Of a DNA stretch of 64,000 bases, positions 19,201 to 27,633 are shown piece by piece. A program made the translations under genes and the position numbers. Position 1 is the stretch's first letter; every line of letters begins with the position of its first letter. Source of the DNA: Paracidobacterium acidisoli (GTDB taxonomy: Bacteria > Acidobacteriota > Terriglobia > Terriglobales > Acidobacteriaceae). The notes below the pieces were generated by a model. It ran no database searches. It saw only the letters and a program-made list of their open reading frames with translations, and was not told the origin of the DNA. Location: positions 124,001-188,000 of the forward strand of contig NZ_QVQT02000006.1 of the NCBI RefSeq assembly GCF_003428625.2. Reading direction: 5' to 3'.

Positions 19201-20129
19201 CCGTTGACGCAGTTGGCAAGAGACTGCTGATAGCGGTAGTTCAGTCCCTGGAAGTGATTCATGGCGGCCCAGCGCTTGGGCGTATAGGTGTAGCGGACTG
19301 TGCCGTGAAGTTTGTTGGTGCCGTATTTCGAGGTCTGCGTAACCGAGACGCCCATGGTGTGGCCGACGGATGCGTCGTAACCGGTGACGTCGAATTTGGT
19401 TTCTCCCAGCTCGTCGATGGTCGGGTTGAGACCGGACTGGCGCGAGTTGGTTTCGTTGGGAGCGCCGTCGAGGCTGAACTCGTTGTCGCCGATATTGCCG
19501 AAGGCTCCGAAGTCCTGGGTGAGGCCGGTCCAGGCAAGCGTGTCATCGGTCGAGGCGGCCTGGCCGGTCGTGCCCTGAACGCCGGGAGCGATGAGCGCGA
19601 GCCAGGTGGGGTTGTTGCCGGAGACGGGGATGGCTTCGACCTGTTTGGTGGTGAGCACCTGGCCGCTGGAACCGCTCTCGGTGTTGAGAAGGCTGGCGTC
19701 GGAACGGACGACGACGGTCTGAACGCTGCCGCCGGTAATCAACTGCAGGGGCACGTTCACGTGCGCGGCTGTTTCGAGGGTGATGCCCTCGCGCAGCAGG
19801 TCCCGGAAGCCATGCTTTTCGACCCGGACGCTGTACCGGCCGGGGATAAGGGCGTTGACCTCAAAATATCCGGTGCCGTTGGTCAGGCTGTTATAGGGAA
19901 CACCGGTCGCCATATTTGCGACGATGATTTTGGCTCCGGGAATGACCGCGCCGGAGGAGTCGGTTACCGTTCCTGAGATGGTGCCGAGGCCGGTTCCCGA
20001 CTGGGCGAGGGAGATAACCGAGAAAAACAGGATAAAGAAAAAGGTTACTACCCCTGTGAGAAGTAACCTGCACGGCTTCTTTGTGAGTATCTCCATCCAT
20101 GCCGTAAAGTTATGAGTACTTCGCGCCAT
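16221..20129 (-). CDS. TonB-dependent receptor, Oar-like, with carboxypeptidase regulatory domain
   Basis: A 1302-residue outer-membrane transporter. AAGGAGG lies 8 bases before the ATG at 20129. After a signal sequence (LLTGVVTFFFILFFSVISLAQ), residues about 47-125 form a carboxypeptidase-like beta-sandwich (GTISGTVTDSSGAVIPGA). A plug-like region and a large beta-barrel follow, ending in phenylalanine (ALQGRLRF) as expected for BAM insertion. Such acidobacterial proteins are far longer than SusC/FhuA types and are thought to import glycans or oligosaccharides. The neighbouring GH3 gene shares its operator palindrome, so a linked carbohydrate is the likely substrate. Confidence 0.9.
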   Translation of the reverse strand: MARSTHNFTAWMEILTKKPCRLLLTGVVTFFFILFFSVISLAQSGTGLGTISGTVTDSSGAVIPGAKIIVANMATGVPYNSLTNGTGYFEVNALIPGRYSVRVEKHGFRDLLREGITLETAAHVNVPLQLITGGSVQTVVVRSDASLLNTESGSSGQVLTTKQVEAIPVSGNNPTWLALIAPGVQGTTGQAASTDDTLAWTGLTQDFGAFGNIGDNEFSLDGAPNETNSRQSGLNPTIDELGETKFDVTGYDASVGHTMGVSVTQTSKYGTNKLHGTVRYTYTPKRWAAMNHFQGLNYRYQQSLANCVNGASTSPQCYGIENQYGWPGTHMNNGAAAIGGPVYIPGVFDGHNKLFFFASVLDDTFAGAGSQSATVPTLQERTGDFSDLPQQTTNIPAAFTSACPAGTPYFGQYQIYDPYSVTLDSQGIPRRAPFCGNVISGSRLTNSAMVKLYNSLMPVPTQNNPTGSNYAYTQITPQTYRDFTFRVDYKFTPKDNLFVRYTRADYTKGQNDWTVGDVGQQQGPRWIDVPAIGWDHIFSDHTNLALTFGGTNYRTHCCYYPGYDTYKPSDLGLPTYADQYAQSVNPALVELPVLQISNYENSVPGAPNTSLGETDSVPSTYRSFAIRGNITHVQGHHTIQAGAEYRWQNASFGVGGNASGTYSFDNTYTQENNGSDNAFQQNNTGLSYAAFLMGVDTTAAAARNSSASLQSPYYAFYAGDTWRVTPKLTIIPGLRYEFEYGVVEKHNQLIVGWNSNADLSAISGPAGSAYQGSLASATPAQRAVLPSSLAIAGGPEYAGVDGAPRSVWKNNYRFLPRLAIAYQVTPRLVVRGGYGLFYDTLNALNASIDQDGFSASTSVNTSTTYGTNFTAGTPPLTDPFPSGTGGSRFNAPIGSAAGALYYLGDSPTVFDHNLVPARQQRGTIGVQYQFSGSMMLDISYNIAHTTNLQATKNSAYTPASFYAGGLQPNTTPIALLSGKVPNPFYISNFSGVQSTNPAVYNMMSLNSYFTQQQIPVSDLVRAYPQMSGLSLNQSLGESHFQEVLITLTRRYSRGLTVMGSLQLNDQHDRDYFANAFDAGPSWEPSNYSEPVRFTAEGVYDLPFGRGRHWANAGWESRAFGGFQLSASWEAQPGQLVNFSNTFYVGNIKSNSIKIKHPVYYNQQASGGSNYVQWLNPGTVTASAVTTTNSDGSVTTTCTYSGNGFVTNPACQPQTENLRVFPTRVNGVRQMGMNGADANVQRTFPVHEGISLETTFNVYNLFNHQVLGSVNSSPSDPNFGRVFSDGWPNSSGRWLALQGRLRF

Positions 20130-20243
20130 AATGCATGCCTCCTTAAGTAAAAACAGCGTGATTTAAAACGTCTTTTAGAGCAGACGATGAACGGTTCCTT
20201 AAAACCGTGGATCAAGCTATTTCGCGACTTATGGGGCTGGCTA

Positions 20244-20264
20244 CGTTAAGAAGGAGTTCTAACG
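20244..20264. promoter_or_regulatory. Operator palindrome CGTTA-N11-TAACG upstream of the TonB receptor
   Basis: A 21-bp imperfect palindrome in the 404-base gap before the receptor start. It shares 16 of 21 bases, including CGTTAA on the left and TTCTAACG on the right, with the site at 23007-23027 upstream of the GH3 gene. Equal spacing at two related genes suggests one dimeric regulator, for example of the LacI class. The rest of the gap (20130-20533) shows no gene. Confidence 0.65.
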
Positions 20265-20533
20265 ATGCCGTATATTGCTGATAAAAATAGGTTTTTACAG
20301 ATGGCGGGAATGTAACGGTAGAGACCTCCGTTAACCGGGAGGGTCTTTCGCTCCGATTGCAGGCGCGAAGAGTGTGCGCGGTCTTCGCCCACTCGCGATG
20401 GAGACGGGGAGGATGGTCCGTCGATGACGACCGCAGAAAGCACATCCGAAGATGCGCAGGGATACGCAACCGAAGAGCCAGGCGGCCTGCGAACAGGCCC
20501 GGCGGGGTCGATCCGGAATCGCCGTCTCTGCGG

Positions 20534-22927
20534 TTACGGCCGCAGATGAAGCTGCGCGGTGAGCGTTGCCTGGGATGATCCGCCGGCCCAGAGCGTGTAG
20601 CTACCCGGCTCGACGGCCCACTTCCCTTCCGCGTTCCAGACGGCGAGCTGCTTTTGCGGAATGTGGAAGGTGACGGTTTGGGTCTCCTGCGGGTTCAGAT
20701 GGATGCGCGAGAAGCCTTCGAGCGAGCGGCGAGGTGTTTCGACGCTGCCGACATCTTCGCGCATGTAAAGCTGTGCGACCTCATCGCCGGGGCGATCGCC
20801 GGTATTTGTCACCTCGACGGTGGCCTGAATGTCTGCACCGCTTCCGGGAGCGGGAGGCTGCACGATGAGGTGGTCATAACGGAAGGTGGTGTAGCTGAGG
20901 CCGAAGCCAAAGGGAAAGAGCGGCCTGCCGTTGCTGTCCGTGTATCCATACATGCGTGATGGATCGGAGTTGTAGTAGTCGGGCAGCTGGCCGATGGTCT
21001 GCGGAAAGGTAATGGTGAGGCGGCCGGCGGGATTGTTGTCGCCGAAGAGCGTTTCCGCGATGGCTTTACCGCCGAACTCTCCGGGATACCATGCTTCGAG
21101 GATGGCGGGAACGTGCTCCTTCGCCCAGCGGATGGTCAGTGGGCGTCCATTCTGAAGCACAAGCACGACGGGCCTGCCGGCGGCTGTGACGGCTTCGAGC
21201 AGCTCCTGCTGATTGCCGGGCAGATCGAGGCTGGAGCGATCGAAGCCTTCACCGGAGATGCCCAGCTTTTCGCCGAGCGCCATGACGACCACATCCGCAT
21301 CTTTGGCCTTTGCGACGGCCTGCGGAATGCTTGTGCCTTCATCGAAGGTTACGGTTGCGTGCGGAAGCAGATTCTGAATGCCCTGAAGGATACTGATGTG
21401 CTCGCCATTCGCTTCTTTCTCGTAGTCTCCGTAGCGCGCGATGTTTCCGTTGGGACCGATGACGGCGATGCGCTGCGTTGTCTTTGCAAGAGGCAGAAGA
21501 TGATTGTCATTTTTCAGCAGCGTCATGGATTCGAGGGCCGAATGCAGAGAGACGGCGAGATGCGCGGGCGCGCGATGCTCTTTGACGTTCAGATTCGTGT
21601 CCACGAAGGGATGGTCGAAGAGGCCAAGGGAGAACTTGACGCGCAGGACGGAGCGAACGGCGCGATCGAGGTCTGTTTGAGAGAGTGTGCCGTTGTGCAC
21701 GCAGTCGATGAGCGCCTTCTGAAACGGGGCGTGATCGAGATCGTAGAACTGCATGTCGACACCGGAGCGGATGGCCATGCAGGCAGCGTCTGCGAGACTG
21801 CCGGCGACGTGATGCACGGTGTAAAGACGCTTGATGGCGCCGAGATCGGAGAGCACGAAGCCCTGAAAGGCCCACTCATTGCGAAGAACGGTCTTCAGCA
21901 GAAAGGGATCGGCGGTCATGGGGATGCCGTCGATCTCGTGGTAGGCGGCCATGACGCCCATAGCGTGACCTTCGGTGATGGCGGGCTCGAAGGAGCGGAG
22001 CATGACCATGCGCAGCTCGCGCTCGCCGATGTGCACCGGCGAAGTATTAGTGCCGCCTTCGGGCGAGCCGTGCGCGACGAAGTGCTTGGGCTCGGCGACG
22101 ACGGTATGGTCTGTGCTGAGGCTGCCGCCCTGTGCGCCGCGGACATACGCGAGACCCATCCGGCCGGTGAGATATGGGTCTTCTCCGAAGTCTTCTTCGA
22201 CGCGGCCCCAGCGCGGATCGCGGGCGAGATCGAGCACGGGAGCGAGGATCATATCGACTCCTGTGGCGCGGGCCTCGGCCGCGATGGCGGCGCCGGTCTG
22301 CTGCGCGATCTGCGGGTTCCATGTCGCCGCGAGGCCGATGGGCGCGGGAAAGACGGTTCCGGTGTCGAAGCCGTGCAGACCTTCTTCAATGAACAAAGCG
22401 GGAATGCCGAGGCGGTTGTGCGCGATGACCCACCTCTGGATGGCGTTGGCCTGCTCGGGCGCCGGGTTGAGATCGTGCACGGAGCCAACGCCGAGATCGC
22501 CCCACAGCGCTTCGGCTTTTTCCGGCAGGAAGAGCGCATCGGCGGCGGCATGCGTGTCATCGGTATGGCGGCTCATGATCGAGGTCGCGCCAGAGTACAT
22601 GTCGAGCTGGCGGACTTTCTCTTCGAGGGTCATACGCCGCAGGAGGTCGCTGATACGGTCTTCGATGGGAGCACCGGCCTGGCGGTAGAGGGCGCTCGAA
22701 AGAGACGGCGCGGGCGCGGCGCTTTGCGCGTTCATTGGCGGCAGCGAAAGAGAGAGAAGCAGGGCAAAGAGGAAGAGGCAAAGTCCGGCGACTCGCACCA
22801 CAGGCAGCGTTCGCGCATCGAGCTGCTCTCGAGTTTTATCCGCGTGCGAGAAGAAAGAGCGGAGACGCGCGGCGATGGCTGAATGAGAGCGATACGGAGT
22901 GCGGCGTTTGATCATGCTTTTGACCAT
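20534..22927 (-). CDS. Glycoside hydrolase family 3 beta-glucosidase (BglX-like)
   Basis: An exported GH3 enzyme of about 797 residues that hydrolyses terminal beta-linked glucose (or xylose) from oligosaccharides. A signal or anchor segment (LCLFLFALLLSLSL) leads into the N-terminal TIM barrel. The catalytic nucleophile is the Asp of VLSDLG (about D361), and KHFVAHG is the conserved substrate-binding motif. The C-terminal sandwich (LFPFGFGLSYTTF) and fibronectin-III-like end follow. The start is uncertain: in-frame codons at 22978 (GTG), 22927 and 22915 (both ATG) all lack a strong ribosome site, and I use 22927. It shares an operator with the TonB receptor, so uptake and hydrolysis are probably co-regulated. 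Confidence 0.9.
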   Translation of the reverse strand: MVKSMIKRRTPYRSHSAIAARLRSFFSHADKTREQLDARTLPVVRVAGLCLFLFALLLSLSLPPMNAQSAAPAPSLSSALYRQAGAPIEDRISDLLRRMTLEEKVRQLDMYSGATSIMSRHTDDTHAAADALFLPEKAEALWGDLGVGSVHDLNPAPEQANAIQRWVIAHNRLGIPALFIEEGLHGFDTGTVFPAPIGLAATWNPQIAQQTGAAIAAEARATGVDMILAPVLDLARDPRWGRVEEDFGEDPYLTGRMGLAYVRGAQGGSLSTDHTVVAEPKHFVAHGSPEGGTNTSPVHIGERELRMVMLRSFEPAITEGHAMGVMAAYHEIDGIPMTADPFLLKTVLRNEWAFQGFVLSDLGAIKRLYTVHHVAGSLADAACMAIRSGVDMQFYDLDHAPFQKALIDCVHNGTLSQTDLDRAVRSVLRVKFSLGLFDHPFVDTNLNVKEHRAPAHLAVSLHSALESMTLLKNDNHLLPLAKTTQRIAVIGPNGNIARYGDYEKEANGEHISILQGIQNLLPHATVTFDEGTSIPQAVAKAKDADVVVMALGEKLGISGEGFDRSSLDLPGNQQELLEAVTAAGRPVVLVLQNGRPLTIRWAKEHVPAILEAWYPGEFGGKAIAETLFGDNNPAGRLTITFPQTIGQLPDYYNSDPSRMYGYTDSNGRPLFPFGFGLSYTTFRYDHLIVQPPAPGSGADIQATVEVTNTGDRPGDEVAQLYMREDVGSVETPRRSLEGFSRIHLNPQETQTVTFHIPQKQLAVWNAEGKWAVEPGSYTLWAGGSSQATLTAQLHLRP

Positions 22928-23418
22928 GGAGGATGGCTGTGATGGCTCGGCTGCAGAGAATTGACAAACGCAGATCACGCTAATTGATGATGGCGTGCAA
23001 TGGCAACGTTAACGACGCTTTCTAACGCGGAGATATCTGATTGCAAATAAATAACGTTAAGAAAATAAAAATGGTCTAACAGGTGGATACCTTTCACGGA
23101 TATGGCAGACGGCAAGAGCTTTATTCGGAAAGCGGAGCGATCGGGCAGCGAGAAGAGGACCGGTAAGCGGAGCGGCGCGTGCAGAGACAGCTCATATTTG
23201 GGTATGATGAGGCGGTGCTCCGGTGAGGAGCGAGGCGGTTTCCTGTTGCAGGAGGCCGGAGGTTTGACTGCGCTCTGTTTTCATCAGGAGCGTCCGAACA
23301 TTTTTTGATTTTCCAACGTCTATTTCACAGGGGACTCGCAGACTCAATAACAGCGACCCCGTTTCCTCTTTTTCGGAGAGCCCGTCGCGTAACACAGCAC
23401 TTCGAGAGGAGTTGCCGG
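22928..23418. other. Intergenic region upstream of GH3 and a small plus-strand gene
   Basis: This 491-base gap holds the operator at 23007-23027 and an AT-rich stretch near 23041-23080 with further CGTTAA and CTAAC half-sites. The remainder shows no supported gene. A 68-codon frame at 23102-23308 has no clear ribosome site and a shadow-like composition. Confidence 0.4.
23007..23027. promoter_or_regulatory. Operator palindrome CGTTA-N11-TAACG upstream of GH3
   Basis: A 21-bp site with the same half-sites and spacing as the one at 20244-20264. It sits 80-100 bases before the GH3 start, a normal operator distance. Confidence 0.65.
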
Positions 23419-23691
23419 ATGTTGTCCGGTTCGAGACTTAAATTTCGTGGTATTACGCGCGCGATCTTTGCGCGTCTTCAGAAAAAAGCAAAGAGAAACG
23501 GTATTCCTGTTCCCGGACCGGCGGGCGAAGCGGTGAAGGACGGAGCAAGGATTCAGTGGAAGTACGATCCTGAAGCGGAGCTGCTGGAGGTGGAATGCGT
23601 CCGGGCACCGTTCTGGATCGATGCAGCTCGCGTCAATCGAAAGCTAAGCCAGGAGATTGAAGATACAGCAGGTCCCGGCCAGGCGGCCTGA
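23419..23691 (+). CDS. Conserved hypothetical protein, 90 residues
   Basis: A small soluble basic protein. The ATG at 23419 has GAGGAG 8 bases upstream; a longer frame from 23305 lacks this. The sequence runs from a helical, lysine-rich N-terminal half (AIFARLQKKAKRNG) to a beta-rich centre (IQWKYDPEAELLEVECV) and an FWIDAARVNRKL helix. I believe similar short proteins occur across Acidobacteria, but no function is known. It lies alone between the GH3 and cupin genes, both on the opposite strand. Confidence 0.65.
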   Translation: MLSGSRLKFRGITRAIFARLQKKAKRNGIPVPGPAGEAVKDGARIQWKYDPEAELLEVECVRAPFWIDAARVNRKLSQEIEDTAGPGQAA

Positions 23692-23830
23692 GCTCTTTTC
23701 CCAAAAACTGTGAGCCTCTTATCGGCATCTGCGGGTGATTCGTGCGCTCCGATGCTCAGGACGATCGGGAAGAGCGGCAGGTATCCATAAATGTATCTAT
23801 AAATATAGACAACGATACAGAAGCAGGTCC

Positions 23831-23861
23831 GCGCAGACAGAGCTCGCAGCTCAGTCTGCGC
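23831..23861. terminator. Strong hairpin between convergent genes
   Basis: An 8-bp stem (GCGCAGAC with GTCTGCGC), an A-A mismatch and five more pairs (GAGCT with AGCTC) enclose a 3-base loop. It lies between the 90-residue gene and the cupin gene, which converge. There is no T-tract, so it may act as a terminator or an RNA-stability element. Confidence 0.5.
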
Positions 23862-23895
23862 GATATCTCCGAAGCTGCCGTCGCGGTTTTCGGAT

Positions 23896-24786
23896 CTAGT
23901 GTTCCATTCCCTTTTTTACCAGGCCTGGGTACCACGAACGAACGCAGAGGATGCGGGAGGGGACGTTTGGCGCACTGTAGTAGCCCACCGTTGCATTGAG
24001 GCGGAAGAAATATGCATCGCCCGGTTTGGCGGGATGCCTTCCGGCAGTTCCGTCCATGCCTCCGCCGGCCACCATGGTTCCGTGGCCGCTGAGCACAAGG
24101 TAAATCTCCTCTTCGCGCTCGTGGTGATGCGGAAAGTTGGTGCCGCCGGGAGCGATTTCCATCAGAAAGAGACTGGTGAGCACCCGTCCGGCGGCGATGC
24201 GGTCGCGCTTGCTGTCAACGTCTCCCATGAGCAGGCGGTAACGGGTTGAGTCGGGATGGCCCTGCACGAGAGCGGTGGGCACATCTTCGATGTTGGCCTT
24301 CAGCGGACCCTTCGGCGGCGCGACCGGCTCAAAGCCTTTGGTGCGAAAGCCCATGATGACGGCGACGAGAGGCTTTGCCGATGGGTTCTTCAGAGTGTGC
24401 GAAACAGCCGATGGGATGTAGAGATAGTCTTCGGTCTTCAGCGGCACGTCCTGATTGCCGTACTGTGCGCTTCCGGTTCCGCTGAGCACCACGTAGACCT
24501 GATCTTCCTGCGGATACTGCACGGAGGCGCATGCGCCACCGGGATCGACGGTGACTTCGCCATAACGCGCGACGCCCACAACGACCGACGTGTCTTTGTC
24601 GCCCGCGCCGAAGAGCGGCTTGTAGTGGCATGTGGGCGAGGTGATATCCGATGGCTTTGCGGCGACGGAGGAGACGCCGCGATAGAGCCAGGTGGGATCG
24701 ATCTGCCGGTCTTCAGCGTGGAAGAGAGATGCGCAGGATGCAGCGAGCGACAGAACGATGAGTGTGCGGGGACGTTTGAAGATCAT
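23896..24786 (-). CDS. Exported two-domain (bicupin) protein
   Basis: A 296-residue secreted protein. The start at 24786 gives a signal peptide (LIVLSLAASCASLFHA) and has AAAGGA upstream; a much longer open frame to 25446 is the shadow of the MFS gene. Two cupin barrels are visible: the first around QVYVVLSGTGSAQYG and the second around HHHEREEEIYLVLSGHG, whose histidines and glutamate can bind a metal. The first lacks the histidine cluster. Secreted cupins often act on sugar acids or unsaturated uronates, as KdgF does in the cytoplasm, and the hexuronate-type transporter 59 bases upstream fits this. The exact reaction is unknown. Confidence 0.75.
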   Translation of the reverse strand: MIFKRPRTLIVLSLAASCASLFHAEDRQIDPTWLYRGVSSVAAKPSDITSPTCHYKPLFGAGDKDTSVVVGVARYGEVTVDPGGACASVQYPQEDQVYVVLSGTGSAQYGNQDVPLKTEDYLYIPSAVSHTLKNPSAKPLVAVIMGFRTKGFEPVAPPKGPLKANIEDVPTALVQGHPDSTRYRLLMGDVDSKRDRIAAGRVLTSLFLMEIAPGGTNFPHHHEREEEIYLVLSGHGTMVAGGGMDGTAGRHPAKPGDAYFFRLNATVGYYSAPNVPSRILCVRSWYPGLVKKGMEH

Positions 24787-24845
24787 CGGAAGCCGTCCTT
24801 TCGAGGCTCTGCGCCGCGTATCGGAAGCGATGCGCAGAGCGTGCG

Positions 24846-26213
24846 TTACATATTGCCTTTGGCCTGCTCGCTGAATGCAGCGGCGCGTATAGCCGACTCC
24901 GACCGGTCGAGCCGCTGCGGCTCGATCACCAGAGGGCGCTCCGGATGTACCGTCATCCAGCAGACCGCGCTGAAGATGGCCAGCGCCGCGGCGATGGCGA
25001 ACGATGTGGTCCAGCCGTAGCGCTGCGCGATCCACGGTGTGAGCGAAGCTGTGACCGCGCCGCCGATCTGAGCGCCCATATTGATCATGCTGGAGAAGAC
25101 GCCGGAGTTGTTGCCGGCGATATCGACCGATACGGACCAGAAGGAGCTTTGCGAGATGTAGAGGGCTCCGGCTCCGCCGGCGAGAATGACGCCGGCGAGT
25201 CTGGGGCTGTGCACCTGCGATCCCAGAATCAGAAAAAGAGCCGTGGCCGCCGATGCGACGGAGGCCAGTCCGCAGCGGCCGGCGCGCAGACCCCAGCGCC
25301 GGGTGATGCTGTCGCTCATGACGCCACCAATGAGGCAGCAGACCGTCATGGAGAGGAATGGCAGCATGGCGAAGTCGGCGCTCGATTTGAGATCGAAGCC
25401 GCGCACCTGCGCCATGTAAAGGAAGAACCAGCTGAAGAAGATCCACGCAATGTAACCGAAGCTGAAGTACCCGGCGATGAGCGCGAGGAGGTCCCGTCTG
25501 TGCAGCATGGCGCGCCAGGAGATCACAGGCTTCTCAAAGGCCGCGGCCTGCATGCCCACGCCTTCCTGAATCTCGACCAGTTCAGCAGCGGTGATGGATG
25601 GGTGCTCCTCGGGAGCGTCACGCGCGATCTTCCACCAGATGAGAGCGGCGATGAATCCGAGAATGGCGCTGAACCAGAAGGCTGCGCGCCAGGTGTAGTT
25701 CATGATGAGCCAGTTGAGCAGAGGCGGCGTGAGGCCGCTGCCTGCGCCGACACCGGCGAAGATGAGTCCGTTGATGACGCCGCGCTCTCTGAGCGGTACC
25801 CACCGGGCGACGAATTGATTGGCGGCGGGATAGACCACCGATTCACTGGCTCCGAGGAGCAGACGAAGCGCGATGAGAAAGAGAACGGCGTGCTGTATGT
25901 GCGATGGAAGCAGCGCGGTGATGGCGGTCGTGACTCCCCAGAGCAGCACGCCGATGGTGAGCACTTTACGCGGGCCGGTGCGGGAGGACAGCCAGCCGGC
26001 GGGAATCTGCAGGCCGGCGTAGCCGATGAGGAAGGCGCTGAAGATCCAGCCCAGACTCTGGTTGGTAAGACCGTACTGGTGGCTGATCTGCAGGCCGGCA
26101 ATGGAGATGTTAGTCCTGTCGAGGAAGGCCACTCCGCTGAGGACGAAGAGCCAGAAGCCCAGAAGATACCGCACGCGCAGCCTGCCCATAAGAAGACCGT
26201 TACCTCCCTGCAT
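24846..26213 (-). CDS. MFS transporter, hexuronate/aldonate (ACS) type
   Basis: A 455-residue inner-membrane permease with 12 predicted helices. The signature FLDRTNISIAGLQIS at the end of helix 1 and the helix 2-3 loop GWLSSRTGPRKVL are typical of the anion:cation symporter family that imports hexuronates, galactonate or glucarate with protons. The start has GGAG 6 bases upstream. The cupin gene follows closely on the same strand, suggesting an operon. It is a clear paralogue of the permease at 27634-29085, with long identical segments such as WIFFSWFFLYMAQVR. Confidence 0.87.
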   Translation of the reverse strand: MQGGNGLLMGRLRVRYLLGFWLFVLSGVAFLDRTNISIAGLQISHQYGLTNQSLGWIFSAFLIGYAGLQIPAGWLSSRTGPRKVLTIGVLLWGVTTAITALLPSHIQHAVLFLIALRLLLGASESVVYPAANQFVARWVPLRERGVINGLIFAGVGAGSGLTPPLLNWLIMNYTWRAAFWFSAILGFIAALIWWKIARDAPEEHPSITAAELVEIQEGVGMQAAAFEKPVISWRAMLHRRDLLALIAGYFSFGYIAWIFFSWFFLYMAQVRGFDLKSSADFAMLPFLSMTVCCLIGGVMSDSITRRWGLRAGRCGLASVASAATALFLILGSQVHSPRLAGVILAGGAGALYISQSSFWSVSVDIAGNNSGVFSSMINMGAQIGGAVTASLTPWIAQRYGWTTSFAIAAALAIFSAVCWMTVHPERPLVIEPQRLDRSESAIRAAAFSEQAKGNM

Positions 26214-26463
26214 GCGACGCTCCAGAGAGAGATGCCGAAACCTGGCGCTCAGACTTTGCCGGGCGGTTTATTCGGGGGCCTCGAAATACCGGCTGAAGAT
26301 ATTCCGATGGTTCATGGTGCAGAGACAAGGCGCTGTTCCGGATGTAAGGCACGCTCACAGGCACAATTGTCGAGTGCATGTGAGGTGCCTGTCATCGGCT
26401 GTGTGCTCAGGGTTAAAGTAGGCCAAATAGCCTACTGCAGCGATTAAAGCCTTTCGAACTGTT

Positions 26464-27246
26464 TCAAAGCCTTCCGAACTGTTTCACCGCTTCTTCGATG
26501 GAATGATATTTTTCGATGAATGAATACATGGAGTGCTCGCTGTTATCGAGCTTCTGCGCGAGCACAAGAATCTCGGCGGCCTGCTGACGCGGCACCACGA
26601 CGACGCCGTCCTGATCGGCGGCAACGATGTCTCCGGGCGAGACCGATACTCCATCGCAGATCATTGTCTGATTCATGAAGGCGAAGCGGTAATGGCCCAC
26701 GGACGTTGAGGGCACCGGACCGAGAGCGTAGACGGGAAAGCCGATCTTTTTAAGCTGAGGCAGGTCGCGCACGCCGCCATCGATGACTGCACCGTTGAAG
26801 TCGCGCGACATCATGGCGGTACCCATGAGGCCGCCCATGCCGGCGATATCCGCGCCATCCTCGACGGTCATGACGAAAACGGAGCCGGGCGCGCCGGAGT
26901 CGATGGCCCTGAGCATGCCGTCGAGCGCATGCGGATCGTGATTTTCCTCTTTGACCAGCTTTACGGTCAGAGCCGGGCCGGCAAACTTTGCGGGAAAGAT
27001 GGACTGCATGTGGTGCGACATGTATCGCTTTTCGTGCAGCAGCTGCTCCATCGCGTCGGAGACGGAGGCGACTTCGACATGCCGATAGGCGTCGATCATG
27101 GCGGCGGGATTGGCCGAGTAATCGGCGGCCGTCAGCGGAGTGTCGGCATGGACGATATGCGACAACCCCAGGAACAGACCGGCAGCAAGCACAAATCCGA
27201 AGGCGGGAGCGGTGCGAAACAAGCGGGAGAAACGCTTAGCTGGCAT
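26464..27246 (-). CDS. Exported RraA-family aldolase-like protein
   Basis: A 260-residue protein of the RraA/HMG-aldolase superfamily with an N-terminal signal peptide (FGFVLAAGLFLGLSHIVHA), unusual because family members are normally cytoplasmic. The block GGLMGTAMMSRDFNGAVIDG ending in GVRD carries the Arg-Asp pair that, with a divalent metal, cleaves 4-hydroxy-4-methyl-2-oxoglutarate or related 2-keto-3-deoxy acids to pyruvate. AGGTGA precedes the ATG. It sits between two MFS permeases. I infer an extracytoplasmic aldolase step in the local sugar-acid pathway; regulation of RNase E is unlikely for an exported protein. Confidence 0.82.
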   Translation of the reverse strand: MPAKRFSRLFRTAPAFGFVLAAGLFLGLSHIVHADTPLTAADYSANPAAMIDAYRHVEVASVSDAMEQLLHEKRYMSHHMQSIFPAKFAGPALTVKLVKEENHDPHALDGMLRAIDSGAPGSVFVMTVEDGADIAGMGGLMGTAMMSRDFNGAVIDGGVRDLPQLKKIGFPVYALGPVPSTSVGHYRFAFMNQTMICDGVSVSPGDIVAADQDGVVVVPRQQAAEILVLAQKLDNSEHSMYSFIEKYHSIEEAVKQFGRL

Positions 27247-27633
27247 ATATCACCTATTGAGGAGATCACACAGGGAGTAACGCTATACTCGCATCGCACG
27301 GCGATGCAAATCACGGATGCATGCTGGCGCGGCCAGCCGGAAACCGGAGATCCGGCGCCTGAGAATACGATTTCACACGACGCGCGAGGCTCTGTCACCG
27401 GGCTTTCGTCCTACTGCGGCGTAGGTCTATTCGCCAGGCGCTGCGGGCACGCGAGCGTGCTCGCAGCACGTTTACGGATCGTCCCGCAGTACCGTACGGC
27501 CGTCAAAAACCACTACCGGACAGCGAACAGAACCTGATACCCTACACGCGTATTTGCACGCTTTTCATCTTTCTGTTTATGGCCCAGGCTGTCGATTGCA
27601 GAAATAACGCCGGAGAAATCCAGGAGTCCACGC
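27247..27633. promoter_or_regulatory. Divergent control region between RraA and the second MFS gene
   Basis: This 387-base gap must carry both divergent promoters. A 14-bp palindrome (GCGAGC-GT-GCTCGC, 27451-27464) is the only clear symmetric element and may be an operator. No gene is supported. Confidence 0.4.

Noticed and set aside
24787-25447. Long N-terminal extension of the cupin gene
   Set aside because: The extension runs through the MFS gene in another frame, while the signal peptide and ribosome site mark the true start at 24786.
24946-26447. About 500-codon plus-strand frame
   Set aside because: It is the antisense of the first MFS permease and has no ribosome site or recognisable domain.
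26464-27246. Ribonuclease E inhibitor RraA
   Set aside because: A signal peptide places it outside the cytoplasm, so inhibition of RNase E is not plausible. The aldolase motif G-x20-R-D is intact.
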